In this document: piece by piece, positions 45,990 to 57,162 of the stretch
How positions within the stretch are numbered: the stretch's first letter is position 1
Layout: the number at the start of each line of letters is the position of its first letter
Assembly (NCBI GenBank): GCA_009760855.2
Contig: WPIO01000012.1
Location: forward strand, 7,979,501-8,043,500
From: Cristatella mucedo
Lineage: Eukaryota > Bryozoa > Phylactolaemata > Cristatellidae
Length of the DNA stretch: 64,000 nucleotides
Direction: 5' to 3'
Position numbers and translations under genes: made by a program
The notes under the pieces: model-generated
What the model was told of the DNA's origin: nothing
Seen by the model: only the letters and a program-made list of their open reading frames with translations
Databases searched by the model: none

Positions 45990-47338
45990 ATATAAAGTAA
46001 TGGATCTCCGTCTGTAACTCCACAGAGTCATAAAGACTATGTGGGTGTTACACAGGAGAGTTTTGTATAGCGCACTCACAGCCTAAGCGGCTTTCGGTAC
46101 GCATTCGGTAGCCAACAGACTTCGTCTTACGAAACAAAGAGAAAGTGGGAAGCATAGCAGAGTCACGAGAGCAGTTGAGGTAGTGAGTAGCATGGAAGTA
46201 GCCGCTCAGGACCACTGAAAAGGATGAGCCATAGTCGGCAGTAGGAGAGTAGTTGTTGTTGCGTAAGAGCTGTGGAAGCGAGTTCCACAGTCTGGGACCT
46301 GTAGAGCTAAAGTCGCCGACAGTCTTTAAGCAGAGCAATGGAATAACTAATTTATTGTCCACACAGGACCTGAGGGCGCGAACAGGCTGAAACTGATGCA
46401 GCAGTTCAGCTAGGTACGAAGGAGCCAAGCCGTGGCGGGCCTTGTGGGTCAGCGTAAGAACTTTCCTCTGTATCCGTTGCTCAACCGGCATCCATCCTAG
46501 CTCTTTTAGCAAAGAAGACACGTGCTTAAACCTCTGGGACTTGAAGACTAGCCTTGCAGCCATATTCATAGTCAGATGCAGTGACCCAATAGCTTTCTTT
46601 GGCAGCCCAGCCAAAAGCGATTAACAAAAATCAAGCCAAGACAGAACTAAGGAGCTAGTTAAATTTTTTACAAGCAACTATCGGAGACAGCTCCTGATCT
46701 TGGATATGGATCAGATGTGATGGTTATCTGTAGAATCAGTCTTCTGAATGAAGCTTTTGAAATTTAGGCAGCTGTCAAAAACGACACCTAAATTTTGAGC
46801 ACGTGGTGATGGTCTCAAAACAGCATCGCCTATTAAAAGAGCAAAGCCTTTTAATCCAGCCACGTGCTTAGGGTGCCCTATGAGCAGCAGTTCGGTTTTA
46901 TCATCATTTAATTTCACGAAGTTTTCCGACATCCAGGATTGAATATCGACAAGGCAAGCATTCATTTTCTCAGTTGCTGCAGCAGATTCCGACGGTTCGA
47001 ATGACAAATACAACTGAGTATCGTCAGCATAGAAGTGATATCCTATTTCATGGGCCTTAATCACTTTTCGCAGAGGTTGTGTATAAATAGAGAACAGCAA
47101 GGGACTGATACAGACCCTTGAGGGACTCCACAGGTGACCCTTCTCGTGTTTGAAACCTGACCCCCACACGACACGCATTGAACACGATCAGACAAGTATG
47201 GTTTAAACCACGCCAGTGCTTCGTTTGTCAGACCAATCGTTGTTCCCAGTCGTTCCAGCAGAATCTCGTGATCAATGATGTCGAAGGCAGCAGACAGATC
47301 TAGCAGAGCTAGGGCACGTGACAGATTGCTACAACTTT
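45990..47338 (-). mobile_element. LINE B copy B8, longest of family B
   Basis: From the 5' side on the minus strand: a motif A piece just right of 47178 ('LLDLSAAFDIIDHEILLERL', about 47240-47310), 46711-47178 with motif C '[14 protein letters not shown]', 'LNDDKTELLLIGHP' and 'PSPRAQNLGVVFDS', then 46048-46614 with 'MNMAARLVFKSQRFKHVSS' and the conserved C-terminus. It ends at left with the 3' hairpin. It is broken into at least three frames. The right end stops at a (TAATAA)-rich stretch. RT resemblance is to the CR1/L2 group, but this family is clearly distinct from LINE A. Confidence 0.85.
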
Positions 47339-47402
47339 CTTAATTAATAATCTTAATAATTAATAATAATAATAATAATTAATAATAATTCTTAATAATC
47401 TT
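47339..47402. repeat. TAA/TTAATAA-rich simple repeat
   Basis: 'taataattaataataataat' pattern. It may be a leftover LINE tail. Confidence 0.75.
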
Positions 47403-47760
47403 TGGTCTAAGCTTAACTGCCTACGGTATCGAATTGACTTTACTATCCTTTCTCTGGCACAGCACACGCACATCGCTTCACTCCACTTCGTTAACGTACC
47501 CGTCCGACCTCCAGGCTTCTTCTTCACTGTCTCACGCAACTTCCGCTAATCGGCTTCTGATTGTTTCGCCGTTCCTCGCACTCGTGTGAAATCTGACCGA
47601 AAGTCTGGAGCTCACTTTTTTTACAATGCTTCCCTGCCTGGATTCACTTTGCATCCTTTACAGTAAGACTCATCTAAAGACGCCTCGATTTCACTCAGCT
47701 TTCTCTGCACCTCAATAGCCTTGCCTTTTTCTTATTTTTGACCCTGTGTGGCCTGCTTGC
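47403..47760. other. No gene recognised
   Basis: No frame or repeat is supported. Confidence 0.35.
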
Positions 47761-47768
47761 CTCATTAT

Positions 47769-47961
47769 CAATGGTTCTCAACCTTCCTAATGCTGCGACC
47801 CTTTAAAAAAGTTCCTCGTGTTGTGGCGACCCCCAGCCTTAAAATTACTGTGTTCAAAATGTGGAAATGCGTGTTTTCCGGTGGTCTTAGGCGAACCCTG
47901 TGAAAAGGCCATTCGACCCCCCTCCCCAAAGGGGTCGCGACCCACAGAATGAGAACCGCTG
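47769..47961. mobile_element. SPIN-like (hAT) miniature transposon
   Basis: A 193-bp element starting CAATGGTTCTCAACCTTCC and ending in the reverse of CAGCGGTTCTCATTCTG. Inside are 'ctaatgctgcgaccctttaa', 'gttgtggcgacccccagcc' and 'ccaaaggggtcgcgaccc'. This layout (GGTTCTCAACC ends, G/C-rich GACCCC blocks) is what I know from SPIN/OC1-type hAT elements of vertebrates and some invertebrates. Flanks CTCATTAT and CTCTACAT (8 bp, 5 matching) may be a decayed 8-bp target duplication, as expected for hAT. There is no coding capacity, so it is non-autonomous. Confidence 0.75.
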
Positions 47962-47969
47962 CTCTACAT

Positions 47970-48387
47970 GATTCAATAAATGTAACAACCCTAGAATAAT
48001 ATTAACCAATGGCCTGAGTGTCTTCCTGTATGCTTTGTTACGCTAAGCACAATACTTGTACTCTTGCACTTTTTTTCTACGTACGATGCATTAAACGTCA
48101 TTAACCGGCGGTTATTACTTCGCTTGCAGCGAGTTGCATAGCGCCTAGATAGAGGTTTATTTCCTTAGGAAGCAAAACAAATGACCTCTTACAATAATTA
48201 TTCTTCTTAATATTATTGCTATTATTGCTGGATCATCTTTGATTTCGTTTGTTAGTATTCCTCATTCAAAAATCGCGTTTTCCAAAAAAAGATTAATGCA
48301 TTTTTCGGCTCAACGAGTGAGAACTGCGTAATACGCTGCATTACAAACTTCTTCCAGAAACCAAAATCATTGCCTACAAACGTATAA
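47970..48387. other. No gene; weak LINE A-like tail
   Basis: Around 48140-48230, 'agcgcctagatagagg' followed by an ATT-rich stretch resembles a decayed LINE A 3' end on plus. Otherwise nothing is seen. Confidence 0.35.
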
Positions 48388-49235
48388 TAGGTGATGCTAT
48401 TGTGCGACCTTCACCACGTGCTCGTAATCTAGGTGTCGTGTTCGACAGCTGCCTCAATTTCAAAAGCTTCATTCAGAAGACTGCCTCGACAGCTAGCCAT
48501 CACATCCGATCCCTATCCAAGATTAGAAGCTGTCTCCCACAGTGGCTTGTAAAAAAATTAACTAGCTGTTTAGTTCTGTCTCGGCTTGATTATTGTAATT
48601 CCCTTTTGGCTGGGCTACCAAAGAAAGCTATTATGCCACTACAGCGGACTATGAATATGGCTGCACGGCTGGTCTTTAAGTCCCAGCGGTTTGAGCACGT
48701 GTCTCCTTTGCTGAAAGAGCTAGAATGGTTGCCGGTTGAGCAAAGGATACAGAGCAAAGTTCTTACGCTGACCCACAAGGCCCGCCACGGCTCGGCTCCT
48801 TCATACCTAGCTGAACTGCTGAATCAGTTTCAGCCTGTTCGCGCCCTCAGGTCCTGTGTGGACAATAAATTAGCTGTCCCATTCCTCCGCTTAAAGACAG
48901 TTGGCGACAGAAGCTTTAGCTCTGCAGGTCCTAGACTGTGGAACTCGCTTCCACTATTCTTACGCAACGACATCTACTCTCCAACTGCCGACTATGGCAC
49001 ATCTTTTTCAGCGGTTCTGAACTGCTACTTCTATGCTACTCACTACCTCAACTGCTCTCCTGACTCTGCTATGCTCCCCACTTTCTCTTTGTTGCGTGAG
49101 ACGAAGTCTGTTGGCTACCGAATGCGTACCGAAAGCCGCTTAGGCTGTGAGTGCGCTATACAAAACTCTCCTGCGTAACACCCACATGGTCTTTATGACT
49201 TTGTGGAGTTACTGACGGAGATACATTACATTATT
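48388..49235 (+). mobile_element. LINE B copy B9
   Basis: 5'-truncated with one open frame of 258 codons (48402-49178): 'RPSPRARNLGVVFDSCLNF', 'CLVLSRLDYCNSLLAGLPKK', 'KVLTLTHKARHGSAPSYLAE', 'SSAGPRLWNSLPLFLRN', 'KSVGYRMRTESRLGCECAIQ'. It ends with the GTAAC...GTTAC hairpin and 'gagatacattacatt'. The unbroken frame shows a recent insertion. Confidence 0.88.
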
Positions 49236-51004
49236 CACTACTAATGTACGTCAAATAAATGCACTGGTCAATATGGATTTAATGCACGACGGTTAGTCTT
49301 AATTCTTGGTAATTTTACCGTCCAGCTTAATTGTCAATACCTGCGGGCAAATTATGCTAACCGTAGGCTTACAAGACCTCCGAAAATCCTGTTATTAAGC
49401 GAATTCACATTTCTATTCACTCTTTCTGCTTCCTGGATTTAACGCTCTTGGGTTCCTAGCTTATGCCGGCCATGTGCATAAATTAGGCTGATTTATGCGC
49501 GAAACCAAATTAGCACACACGTGCCTAAAAGCGTCGCTCTGCTGGTCAGAGCGAGCAATAATTCGAACCATCGACTCGATGGTCTGAATAGCAGAATTTA
49601 TTTACCTCACTTGCCTCACTCAGGCTGTGCCTCTTTTTTAACTTAGGCTCCATCCTAAATTTGGTAAGAATCTTCAGGCATAAAAGTAGTAACACGTAAA
49701 ATGAGCACAAAGCAGCACAAATACTCTACTCGTAAAATGAGTGTGCAAACTTCGGTGTATTTTGCTTCAAATAGCCACGAGTGATCCTGGCGAGAATATC
49801 GCTCTAAAATGTTCCACGGACTTCTCAATATGTTTCATATGAAACCACTTCATGCTCAATTGGAATATGATGTGGTCTCATACGCAAAATAGAAAAGGCA
49901 GACTCAATAGAAGCGCATGACCAAGATACAATGATTCATAAACAGCCCCACGCGTGCTAAACTAACTGTGTTGTTCAGCTGTTTGCCGGAAAACAATAGC
50001 CAGGAAGAAAGTAATAAATATAAATCGATACGAAATAATCTCCACAGTGCATGCATGGCTGCAAATCCTCCTGGTTCTAAGCTTGCTTCTATTTCATTGT
50101 CTATCCCTAGTTCAAATCTGATCGCTAGGTTCAACTATCATAATCGCCAAGTTATGCTATATCGACAAGCAAGTATTGCACGTACGTTAAGATATGCATA
50201 CACATATAAGAATTCACGAGACCTTTGTTCCTATCTTGGCACATTTTTGGCTGAATGAAGGCTAAATGCCTTCTTAGGCTTCGAAATCCGAAATGCTGCG
50301 TCACATTAACGTGCCGCTGTCCTTTGGTCCACTGGCTAAGCTTGATCAACGCGGCCAAGCGAGAAATAACGATAGCACTCAGTGTAGCATATGATATGCA
50401 GCGTGAATTTTGTTGATCGTTCCCTGAGTATGAGCTCCCTGGATGCAAGAAAACAATTATAAAATCCAAGGACAGTATTTGGGTGGCTTTTCGTCCATAA
50501 CTTCATAAATTAGGCTGTAGCTCATTTTATTATAGAAGAAAATAACCATTTCTGTGAAGAATACTGCTCGCTTCGCTGGACGGTAAGTAACGAGCACAAC
50601 CAATTATGTATTTGAAAGAATCCTAGATGCTTAAAATCTGTAAGCTTTCCGATGATTTTCGCAGGGTGACTAAAGTCTGACTCTCCCGGGCAGCCTGGTT
50701 ATGCCGATACCAAATGCCTGAAGTCTTGTCAAGCGAAGCTTTGATAGCAGACCACACAATATTTCACGAATCGTTCAACATTGGGGTTTAACGCAAGAGC
50801 AAAAACGTTCGCAACACGTCTTACCTGAAGTTAACACGCACCCCCTCCGAGCAATCGGGTAAAAACTAACTTCAAAGAATTAAGTGTTCAGGATACCTTG
50901 GGAAATATTTCTTTCGAGTACTTATAAAAACAAAAAGGTAGACCAAAGAATTAAGAGATACCACTGAGAGTTCATCTCCTTAGCATTTAAAAAAGAAATT
51001 AAGT
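49236..51004. other. AT-rich region, no gene seen
   Basis: Opposing short frames (49904-50134, 49968-50258, 50152-50469) carry no recognisable domains. No LINE or SINE pieces are evident. Confidence 0.4.
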
Positions 51005-51905
51005 AAAGCGCCGATCACAAGCTTGTTCGTCACTCTTTCATAACTCAATGCACAATTTAAGGTTTAATTTCAGCTGTCGGAGTGAGTACATGTTGTAACT
51101 ATATATCCAAACTATTAAATTCTCTCATCTGATATTTTTTAAACGACACTCATTATAGCTTAACCATCTTAGTGATACTATAAATATCACAAGTGGCATA
51201 ATGCAAGCGTGAAGCCAGAAACTTGCGTTTACGGCGCACGGACTCGCATTCACATTACGTCTGTTGACAAGCATGTATCCGCGAAAAATAGAGTATACGA
51301 TATTAAATTCGAAAATTAAAGAGCCTGCATATAGCCGTATAAACGTGCAAATGCTCAGCCACAGTGACTCACAGATGGGCAGCCCGTGGCTAAGACTGAA
51401 TGTCCGGTTTCGAACAAGTGATACAACATACAGCTGACCGTGTCAAAAATAGCTCAGGAAGATGCATTCTTACTTAGTCGAATAACGTGATCACAAACAA
51501 ACCCACACGTTAAAGACCATTATGTAAGTAAGCATGCTGAAAGACATTACCTGCTGACAGCTATCAAAACCATGACAAATGCATTTCAAGCAATTAGCCT
51601 GCCTCTGGCAGGCTCATTATTTGTATCCGATCCATCGAGAGTTAATCTCAACAGCTTTTGCACACGTAATTAATAGCGTTCTGATAAAAAGCCAGCTCAT
51701 CACTCCTTCAAATTCGATGCAAAGTTCAATGTTCAGTTTTAACTATGCAAATATAGTAAATAATGTCCTCTATTAGTCGACACAAACGACGCTCATCATA
51801 GCTGTATCGCCCCAGTAGTACTATTAATATCAACAAGCTCACGACGTAAGCGTACCTTGGCAACTCGTGCCTACGGACTCACGCATGCACTCACACTGCA
51901 TTCAA
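51005..51905. repeat. Diverged direct repeat, about 680 bp apart
   Basis: About 51005-51270 and 51670-51905 share a series of landmarks in order: 'gttcgtcactctttcataac'/'ctcatcactccttcaaattc', then 'cgacactcattatagct'/'cgacgctcatcatagct', 'atactataaatatcac'/'gtactattaatatcaa' and 'ggactcgcattcacatta'/'ggactcacgcatgcactc'. Strongly diverged. The nature is unknown. Confidence 0.5.
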
Positions 51906-52347
51906 AGCTACCTTGGTTGACCATTCTTAGGTCCGGGGCATTTCACCTTTCATAAAACAGATAGCATCAGCGCGTAACTTATTTTTAGAAAACGACAAAT
52001 TGGTGTGGGAGATAAACATCATGTACACTGAAGTATGATACAGCCGATTATGACTTATAAGGCCACCGGTGCGACGTCGCGCCTTAGTCTTGTCGTGGGA
52101 GACAGCTTCGCCGTATTGAAGTTACAAAAAGTCTTGGTAAGTCTCACAGAAAGCACGAGCTTAAAAAAGAACGGACAAAAATAGCATACCTTTAATCCTC
52201 TCGCTTAAAATATGTGTACGCACAAATTCGGCGGTACGAGAGAAAAGATATGAGTCAGAAAGGGGGGCGGCTTTAGAGCACGTTGCGGTTAGCATGACTT
52301 CAAGCCAAAGCCACGCGGAAGTCAGCTTTGTAACTGCAGGACGCCGA
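51906..52347. other. No gene recognised
   Basis: GC rises towards the right. No frame or repeat is supported. Confidence 0.35.
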
Positions 52348-52393
52348 GCTCAGCGGCGCTCCACCGTCCAATAGTCATGGAGCGCCGCTGAGC
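52348..52393. other. Perfect 16-bp inverted repeat (hairpin)
   Basis: Arm GCTCAGCGGCGCTCCA (52348-52363) and its exact reverse complement (52378-52393) enclose a 14-base loop. Beyond a single mismatch, two more bases pair. The arms are very GC-rich against AT-rich surroundings. It could be a cruciform, a structured RNA or a transposon relic. Confidence 0.85.
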
Positions 52394-53027
52394 GCGAGAG
52401 TTTAGTTAATCACAAGAAAAGTATCCTGCACATGTGACGAGGCTATTTTGGCCCTGCCTCGTGGTTACCGACCAAACCTTTACCCCCACCCTCTTCTGGT
52501 TGTCTAAAGCCTTTGCCATACTGTGTCATCTAAAACGTGAAATGGAACGGTAGGCTGCTGACCATCAATATTGCACTTATATAACGGTATTTATTCAACA
52601 ATGGCATCCAAGAAGTCTCATTAGCGATCTCTTTATCCTAGCGGCCATGTGCCGTGGCGTGGAGTCGAGGCCGCCGAGCATTTTGCAGTCGAACTTGTTC
52701 GCGCCTCGGGAGACGCATCTGTCTGGCTTCCTAAGGAATGCAAAGCAATGGCGGGCAGAAGAAACCGTCGGCACTCTAGTAATTGCCATGGCCTAAGTTC
52801 ACTCTTTCTCTCTGATTTATCTTTCTCCTGGCTATTCGCCCGTCCTGACGGCTCAGCTGCACTGTTTTCCGTCGCAATGGGCCGCTGGGTCTTAGCCTAA
52901 CGTTAAGGTACTTGAACTCCACGACCCAGGTCAAGTCCGGCAGCGGACGCACGTGAGATGTCGTGCACACTTGCCAGCGATGGAAAAGAATGCCGTCGTC
53001 GAGCGAACGCTCTAGAGGGTGCTTGAT
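52394..53027. other. Unassigned, one open frame
   Basis: The 83-codon plus frame at 52649-52900 ('MPWRGVEAAEHFAVELVRAS') has no recognised motif. LINE A6 starts right after this stretch. I make no gene call. Confidence 0.3.
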
Positions 53028-53481
53028 GGTGCAAAACTCCTCAGCTAGGCTTGTCTGTCGTGAGCGTCGCAGTTGCCACATCTCACCGCTTCTCGCCGAC
53101 TTGCACTGGCTACCAGTCAAGCAACGCATCGACTTTAAGGTTTTGTCACTCACTTTTGGGTCCCTTCATTCTTTGGCTCCAGCCTACCTTTCAGATCTAC
53201 TCCCTCACCAGGCTAAGAATCGTAGCACTTGCTTTTCGGAATCTCATCGTTTACCTATACTTCGGGTAAACCTCAAATCCTTTAGAGACCGTGCCTTTAG
53301 TTCAAATGCTACCAAAGCCTGGAACTCACTTCCGACTTGCGTCACGACATCCCTTGACTTGATCACACATAAAAGGATACTAAAAACGCACCTATTTCTG
53401 ACAGCATTTAGTGGGTTCCTGTGATTCTTCCTTTATGTGCTTATGCGTGCTGACACTGTGCATGTTGCCACTAACCTGCTA

Positions 53482-54497
53482 TATATCTGCGGCAGCCACT
53501 GATGAACTCAATGCTTGCGTTGTCGACATTCGATCCTGGATGTCAGAAAATTTCTTGAAACTAAATTACGATAAAACTGAACTACTGCTCATTGGACGCC
53601 CTAAGTGCGTGGCTGGATTAAAAGGCTTTGCTCTTCTAATTGGTGATGCTATTGTGCGACCATCACCACGTGCTCGAAATTTATGTGTCGTTTTTGATAG
53701 CCGCCTAAATTTTAAAAGCTTCATTCAGAAGACTGCTTCTACCTACAGCTAGCCATCACGTCCGATTCCTATCTGAGATAAGGGCTGTCTTCCACGGCAG
53801 CTTGCAAAACATTTAACTAGCTCCTTAGTTCTGTCTCGGCTTGATTATTGTAATTCCCTTTTGGCTGGGCTACCAAAGAAAGCAACTAGGCCACTGCATC
53901 TGACCATGAATATGGCTGCAAGGCTAGTCTTCAAGACCCAGAAGTTTGACCACGTGTCTCCTTTGCTAAAATAGCCAGGATGGTTGCCGGTCGATCAACG
54001 AGTACAGAGCAAAGTTCTTACGCTGACCCACAAGGTTCGCTACGGCTTGACTCCTCCATACTTAGGTGAACTGCTGCACCAGTTTCAGCCTCCTCGCGCC
54101 CTCCTCGCGCCCTCAGGTCCTGTATGGAAAAAAGTTAGCTGTTCCATTCCTCGGCTTAAAGACCGTTGGCGACAGACGCTTTAGCTCCGTAGACTGCGGG
54201 ACTCGCTTCGATGATTCTTACGCAACAACAACTACTCTCCTACTGCCGACTATGGCACATCCTTTTCAGCGGTCCTGTGCTGCCACTTCTATGCTACTCA
54301 CAACTACCTCAACTGCTCTCCTGACTCTGCTATGCTTCCCACTTTCTCTTCGTTTCGTGAGACGAAGTTTATTGGCCACCGATTGCGTACCGAGAGCCGC
54401 TTGGGCTGTGAGTGCGCTATACAAAACTCTCCTGTGTAACACCAACATAGTCTTTGTGGCTTTGTAGAGTTACAGACAAGATACATTGCACTACATA
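53482..54497 (+). mobile_element. LINE B copy B10, nested in LINE A6
   Basis: From 'atctgcggcagccactg' it encodes 'ELNACVVDIRSWMSENFLKL', 'DKTELLLIGRPKCVAGLKGF', 'PSPRARNLCVVFDSRLNF', then broken C-terminal frames, ending 'gagttacagacaagatacat'. It is truncated after the YADD motif. Younger than the LINE A that it interrupts. Confidence 0.85.
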
Positions 54498-54672
54498 ACC
54501 ATACTTGGATGCTAACCCTGTGCATGTCACCCCTAACCATGTTAGCCTTGTTGTTTATTAAGCATGCTACCACTAACCATTCGATCGGGCTTCCTTTACA
54601 GCAAATGTAAAGTGCCTAGAAAGAGTTTGAGTTCTCTAAGCGCGCTATATCAAATGTATCGTTATTATTATT

Positions 54673-54678
54673 TTTATT
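54673..54678 (-). terminator. Possible polyadenylation signal for the DUF229 gene
   Basis: The (ATT)n tail of LINE A6 reads AATAAA on the minus strand here, about 470 nt past the stop codon of the DUF229 gene. No closer AATAAA was noticed on the minus strand. Use of this site is inference. Confidence 0.25.
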
Positions 54679-55060
54679 AGAGTAGCCGTTGCCTGGTCAC
54701 GCTCGCTAAGTGTTGCAGGAATGGCGTGCGGCTCAAAATAAAAATAAAGCCAAGCTAAGCAGGTGCGAATTATGCAGCGAGACATGCGACGCAGGCCACA
54801 GAACTAAAAGAGAATGTTGACTCCGTAAGTAGTCTCGCGAGAAAGTGGTCACGGTCTCGCTAAGGGGACGTACGTCAGCTGACAGCCTGAGCAGTAAACC
54901 ATTCTCGAGGTGGCAGCCGCCGAATGAGAATCGGATGCATCGGCGAGGACCGGGGACGCGCTCCGTCCGAGGGGCGACCGAGTCAAGCCCCTCTCCCCAC
55001 ACGCCCTCCGCGACAGCGGTCGCGCCGACCTCTTGGGCATCTCGCCAAGGTCGCTGCAGA

Positions 55061-55061
<1 letters not shown>

Positions 55062-55101
<40 letters not shown>
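55062..55101. repeat. (CCG)n trinucleotide run in the DUF229 3' flank
   Basis: About 40 bp of pure CCG/CGG repeat directly downstream of the stop codon, presumably in the 3' UTR. It creates proline or alanine runs in antisense frames. Confidence 0.9.
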
Positions 55102-55102
<1 letters not shown>

Positions 55103-55148
55103 TGGTGCCGCAGTAGCGAGCGAGCTAGCCAGCTGGCGCGCTGGCCGT

Positions 55149-57015
55149 TCAATGCCGTGTGCTGCTGCAGTAGCAGAACTTCTTCAGCGCGTGCTGCTCG
55201 ACGCAGGCCGACTGCGTGCCGTACGCATTGATGCGGCTGACCTCGCCGAGCACGTCGAACGCACCGCGGTCCTCGTCGTAGCGCAGCGTGGCGACGAGCA
55301 GGCCGCCGCCCGGCGCCGTCTGCACCGTCACCATGTACGTGGCGAGCACGCTCGTGGCGCGCGTGCCGTAGTACACGCGCCTGTCGATCACGTCGTTCAG
55401 GCTGGCCCTGAAGCGAAGCACGTCGTCGGCGCTCTGAGCCAGCAGCGCGTCGACGACGCGCTCGAGCCGCAGCTCGGCGCACAGCGACGGCGGCGCAGGA
55501 GCGGCGGCGGCGAGCAGCGCGTTCACGTGACTGACGACGGCCAGTGCCGCCGCGCGCACCCGCTCGTCGTTGACGGCCACGGGCGCCTGCAGCTGGCACG
55601 TGCACCAGTGCGGCAGCACGCCCGCCTCCGAGCACGTCCTCGACGCCGGAATCTCGTCGAACAGCGAGACGCCTCTCGCCACGCTGCCGCCGTCGCCGCC
55701 TCCTGCGCCGCCGCCGCTCGCCGCTCCGTCACCGAGCAGCAGATCCATCAGGGTGGCGTGCACGTCGAACGGAGTCGACAGGCGGTTCTCGTTGAGCCGC
55801 AGGTTCCTGGCGGCGATCGGGCGCTCGCGCAGGAACCACCGCGGCGCGGCGACGAACATGGCCGGCATTCGCTCCTCGACCTTGCCCATGTACGTGCCGA
55901 CGATGGGCCCATAGCGCATGCCGTGATCGCTGAAGTAGATGACGAGCGTGTCGTCGAGCAGGCCATCGGCCGCGAGGCCGCCGAGAAAGCGCGCGTGCTC
56001 CTCGTCCGAGCGCTTGTTCACGTCGCCGTGCGTCACGCGCGTGAGGTAGACGAACGCAAAGTGCGGCTCGCTCCGGTAGGCGCGCACGAACTGCGCGGCG
56101 TAATCGAGCACGATCGCCGTCTCCGAGCGAGCGCCGAAGCAGTCGCGGTCGGCGCTCCACATGCGCGACGCCGTGCCGTCGCGCTCCATCGCCAGCGCCA
56201 TCGGCCGGTAGTAGTGGTCGGCCGGCGGTCGCCGGAAGCCGCGCTTCGCGTAGTTCCAGATGGCTATCTCCGGCGCGTCCTCGGCGAACAGCGTCCTGTA
56301 GCCGCCGCGCTCGGCGAATAGGCGCCACGCGAGCGGGTAGCCGTCGAACGGCTCCTTGCTCGCCTCCGACCAGCCCGCCTCGTCGGCGAAGCGGCCGACG
56401 AAGAGCGGCATCAGGTTGACGAACGTGTTGTCGGCCACCTTGGTGTAGCCCTTCAGCTCGAACGCGCCCAGCGCCGAGCGCAGCAGCCGCCCGGTGGCCG
56501 GGAACTGGCGGGCAAAGTTGTAGCGCGATACCGAGTCCAGGCCGACGAGCAGCACGTTGAGCCGCCTCGCGGCGCCCCGCAGCGGCGGCGGCGGCGATGG
56601 CGGCGGCGGCGGCCTCGCCTTTGGCTGAACCCGAGCGTAGAAGTTGCTGTAGGGCAGGCGCTCGTCGTTGGCGTCGTAGCATGTCACCTTCACGAACTCC
56701 TTGTCCAAGCGGACCGGCTCGACGAACCGCACCACGTCCGTCGAGTAGTCGTACTCGTCGTCCGTGCCGTCCACTCGCAGCACCTCCTTGTACGCGCAGT
56801 AGCTCACGTTGAAGCGAGCCGCGACGCCGGCCGCCGTCGAGTCGCCGGCGATGTGCAGGACGCCGCCGTCGCGCACGAAGGTGAGATCAGCTCCGCCCCA
56901 GCTGCCGGCGCAGCGGACGTTGGCTCCGAGCCGCACGTGAGCGCGCACCGAAGCGTCCCACGGATCGAACTCGGGAATCTTGCAGATGTCAGTGAACACC
57001 GCGAAGCCCTGCTTC

Positions 57016-57070
<55 letters not shown>

Positions 57071-57100
57071 TCCAACGATGCCCGTCGCGAGACGTGTCAG

Positions 57101-57162
<62 letters not shown>

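Larger units (their letters stand above)
53028..54685 (+). mobile_element. LINE A copy A6, split by LINE B10
   Basis: The left part (53028-53481) encodes 'LADLHWLPVKQRIDFKVLSL', 'LAPAYLSDLLPHQAKNRST' and 'AWNSLPTCVTTS'. The right part (54498-54685) is the 3' UTR with 'ctgtgcatgtcacccctaacc', then hairpin and (ATT)n. Between them lies a whole LINE B 3' segment. TAACC flanks the insert on both sides. Confidence 0.85.

Noticed and set aside
54924-56321. 465-codon open frame on the plus strand
   Set aside because: It lies antisense to the DUF229 gene. It is Arg/Ala/Pro-rich from GC-rich codons and includes the CCG run. The minus-strand frame has the recognisable domain.
55729-56682. 317-codon minus frame overlapping the DUF229 gene
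   Set aside because: It is a second frame of the same GC-rich DNA, Arg/Ala-rich, with no motifs.
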